Below, one piece after another: positions 5,443 to 6,019 of a stretch of DNA of 6,019 bases (its first letter is position 1; the number at the start of each line of letters is the position of its first letter). The notes under the pieces were generated by a model. That model was not told the DNA's origin, did no database searches, and saw only the letters and a program-made list of their open reading frames with translations. Origin of the DNA: Flavipsychrobacter sp. Its GTDB lineage: Bacteria; Bacteroidota; Bacteroidia; Chitinophagales; Chitinophagaceae. The DNA is taken from NCBI GenBank assembly GCA_021156265.1, contig JAJNBR010000213.1, positions 1 to 6,019 of the forward strand, given 5' to 3'. The translations under genes and the position numbers were made by a program.

Positions 5443-5445
5443 TAA
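5104..5445 (+). CDS. Small four-helix membrane protein with internal tandem duplication
   Basis: A 113-residue integral membrane protein of unknown function. Four hydrophobic segments are visible, at about residues 3-24, 34-53, 62-78 and 90-110, joined by short polar loops (KSKETPK, GNSPGPVES, KDLTGKPIPK). Residues 1-56 and 58-113 align without a gap at a 57-residue offset, with 25 identical positions of 56 by my count. The best-kept stretch is HGLxAxTGxILLL...FGNS at the end of each half. Each half has one conserved His in its second helix (His37, His94), a possible ligand or proton-handling residue, but no known haem protein pattern is recognised. The start ATG follows a leader without Shine-Dalgarno sequence. 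It lies divergent to the sigma gene at 4315-4965 and shares a mirrored ECF-type promoter, so it may be a target of that sigma and perhaps a feedback partner (inference). Its last 20 bp overlap the converging gene on the other strand. Confidence 0.85.
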   Translation: MLYTIIAVFALAAILGMTLLSYVLKSKETPKALMIFHGLFAATGLILLLYYVFGNSPGPVESAILFAIAALGGFVLAAKDLTGKPIPKWLAVTHGLLAVTGFILLLVFTFGNS

Positions 5446-6019
5446 AAGTATCGCTCATTTCGCGGTCAGTTGGGATGCAGCCACATCTAAGGATGATATT
5501 GATGATAGCGACGGTGTCGCCTTCAATCATACTGTGAAGGAGCCCACGTGCTTCGTCATTAAACCCGTATCCTTCTTGCGTAATGGTCTGTAGAGTATTA
5601 CTTGTCTTGAAGGTTAGATCATATTTTCTAAGTCTGCAGGGATAATCCCAATCTTGGCGTTCCGGGGGATAGGTCCCGAGAGCGGCGTAATTTTCTGTAG
5701 AGTCGGGTTCAAACCAAATTATTGGGTCTGCAAGATGTTTTACGCGAAATTCTGCCTCGCCGATTAATTTATTGGTTTTTCTGTAGTAGGCAGAAAGCAC
5801 AACTTTACCGGGATTAGCCTCGCAAGAACGCCAGAATAAATTTCCATCATTGTCTTTTGAAATCTCTCCAGCACTAGCTCTCAACTCCACTAAATTCATC
5901 TTGATGTCTTTAACTGCGTAATCTATGCGATTTTCAATGCCAAGGTAAAAGAGATTGCCTCTACCAGAACTCACAACCAATTGCGCGTATGATGATTTAG
6001 CAATCAAAAAAACTGTGCA
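5426..6019 (-). CDS. GldM-like C-terminal domain protein, N-terminus cut by window edge
   Basis: The frame is open to the right edge, so the true start lies beyond the window. The visible part (197 residues) begins CTVFLIAKSSYAQ, the end of a signal peptide with likely cleavage after YA, so this is an exported protein. The next about 90 residues resemble the third (Ig-like) domain of GldM: NLFYLGIENRIDYAV near the start and FRVKHLADP at 5726-5752 at the domain boundary. The remaining part (RKYDLTFKTSNTLQ, then EGDTVAIINIILRCG, ending DTFSYSQT) resembles the fourth GldM domain. GldM is the inner-membrane-anchored periplasmic shaft of the T9SS and gliding motor. This protein has only the periplasmic C-terminal part behind a cleavable signal, and no gldK/L/N genes are next to it, so it is a GldM-domain paralogue, not GldM itself. 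G+C is about 44% by hand count over 5461-6000, lower than its neighbours. The family call is from motif memory only. Confidence 0.65.
   Translation of the reverse strand, partial: CTVFLIAKSSYAQLVVSSGRGNLFYLGIENRIDYAVKDIKMNLVELRASAGEISKDNDGNLFWRSCEANPGKVVLSAYYRKTNKLIGEAEFRVKHLADPIIWFEPDSTENYAALGTYPPERQDWDYPCRLRKYDLTFKTSNTLQTITQEGYGFNDEARGLLHSMIEGDTVAIINIILRCGCIPTDREMSDTFSYSQT

Overview
The window looks like a piece of a Bacteroidota chromosome, most likely from the Chitinophagaceae or a close relative. This rests on a secreted protein with a type IX secretion (T9SS) type B sorting domain, a GldM-like C-terminal region, TAnnTTTG-type promoter elements, almost no Shine-Dalgarno sequences, two ECF sigma factors of Bacteroidota style, and signal peptides ending in 'AQ'. 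Taxonomy is inferred from these traits and not from a marker gene. G+C is near 50% where I counted lines by hand, and about 44% in the last gene.

Layout from left to right. Minus strand, 1-722: an ECF sigma factor followed 13 bp downstream by a membrane protein cut by the left edge, probably one operon. Minus strand, 794-1288: a secreted single-domain rhodanese with its own promoter and a clear intrinsic terminator. Plus strand, 1378-3723: a 781-residue T9SS cargo protein with an N-terminal jelly-roll-like region, about five Ig/PKD-like repeats and a gliding-motility-type C-terminal sorting domain. Plus strand, 3790-4260: a small secreted di-haem cytochrome c related to the photosynthetic reaction centre cytochrome family. 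Minus strand, 4315-4965: a second ECF sigma factor. Plus strand, 5104-5445: a 113-residue four-helix membrane protein made of two copies of one 56-57 residue unit. Minus strand, 5426 to the right edge: a GldM-like secreted protein cut by the window, whose 3' end overlaps the membrane-protein gene by 20 bp.

The most interesting signal lies between the second sigma factor and the duplicated membrane protein. TTTGTAACCT-N16-TCTAAT occurs once on each strand, pointing outward, with exactly equal spacing. It looks like a back-to-back pair of ECF-type promoters. I infer that the sigma factor activates its own gene and, divergently, the membrane-protein gene. This would be a compact self-regulating module with no recognisable anti-sigma gene beside it. 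The other genes look like independent units: envelope or secretion functions (T9SS cargo, GldM-like protein), a haem protein and a sulfur-transferase-like protein. No RNA genes, insertion sequences, CRISPR arrays or phage genes were seen.
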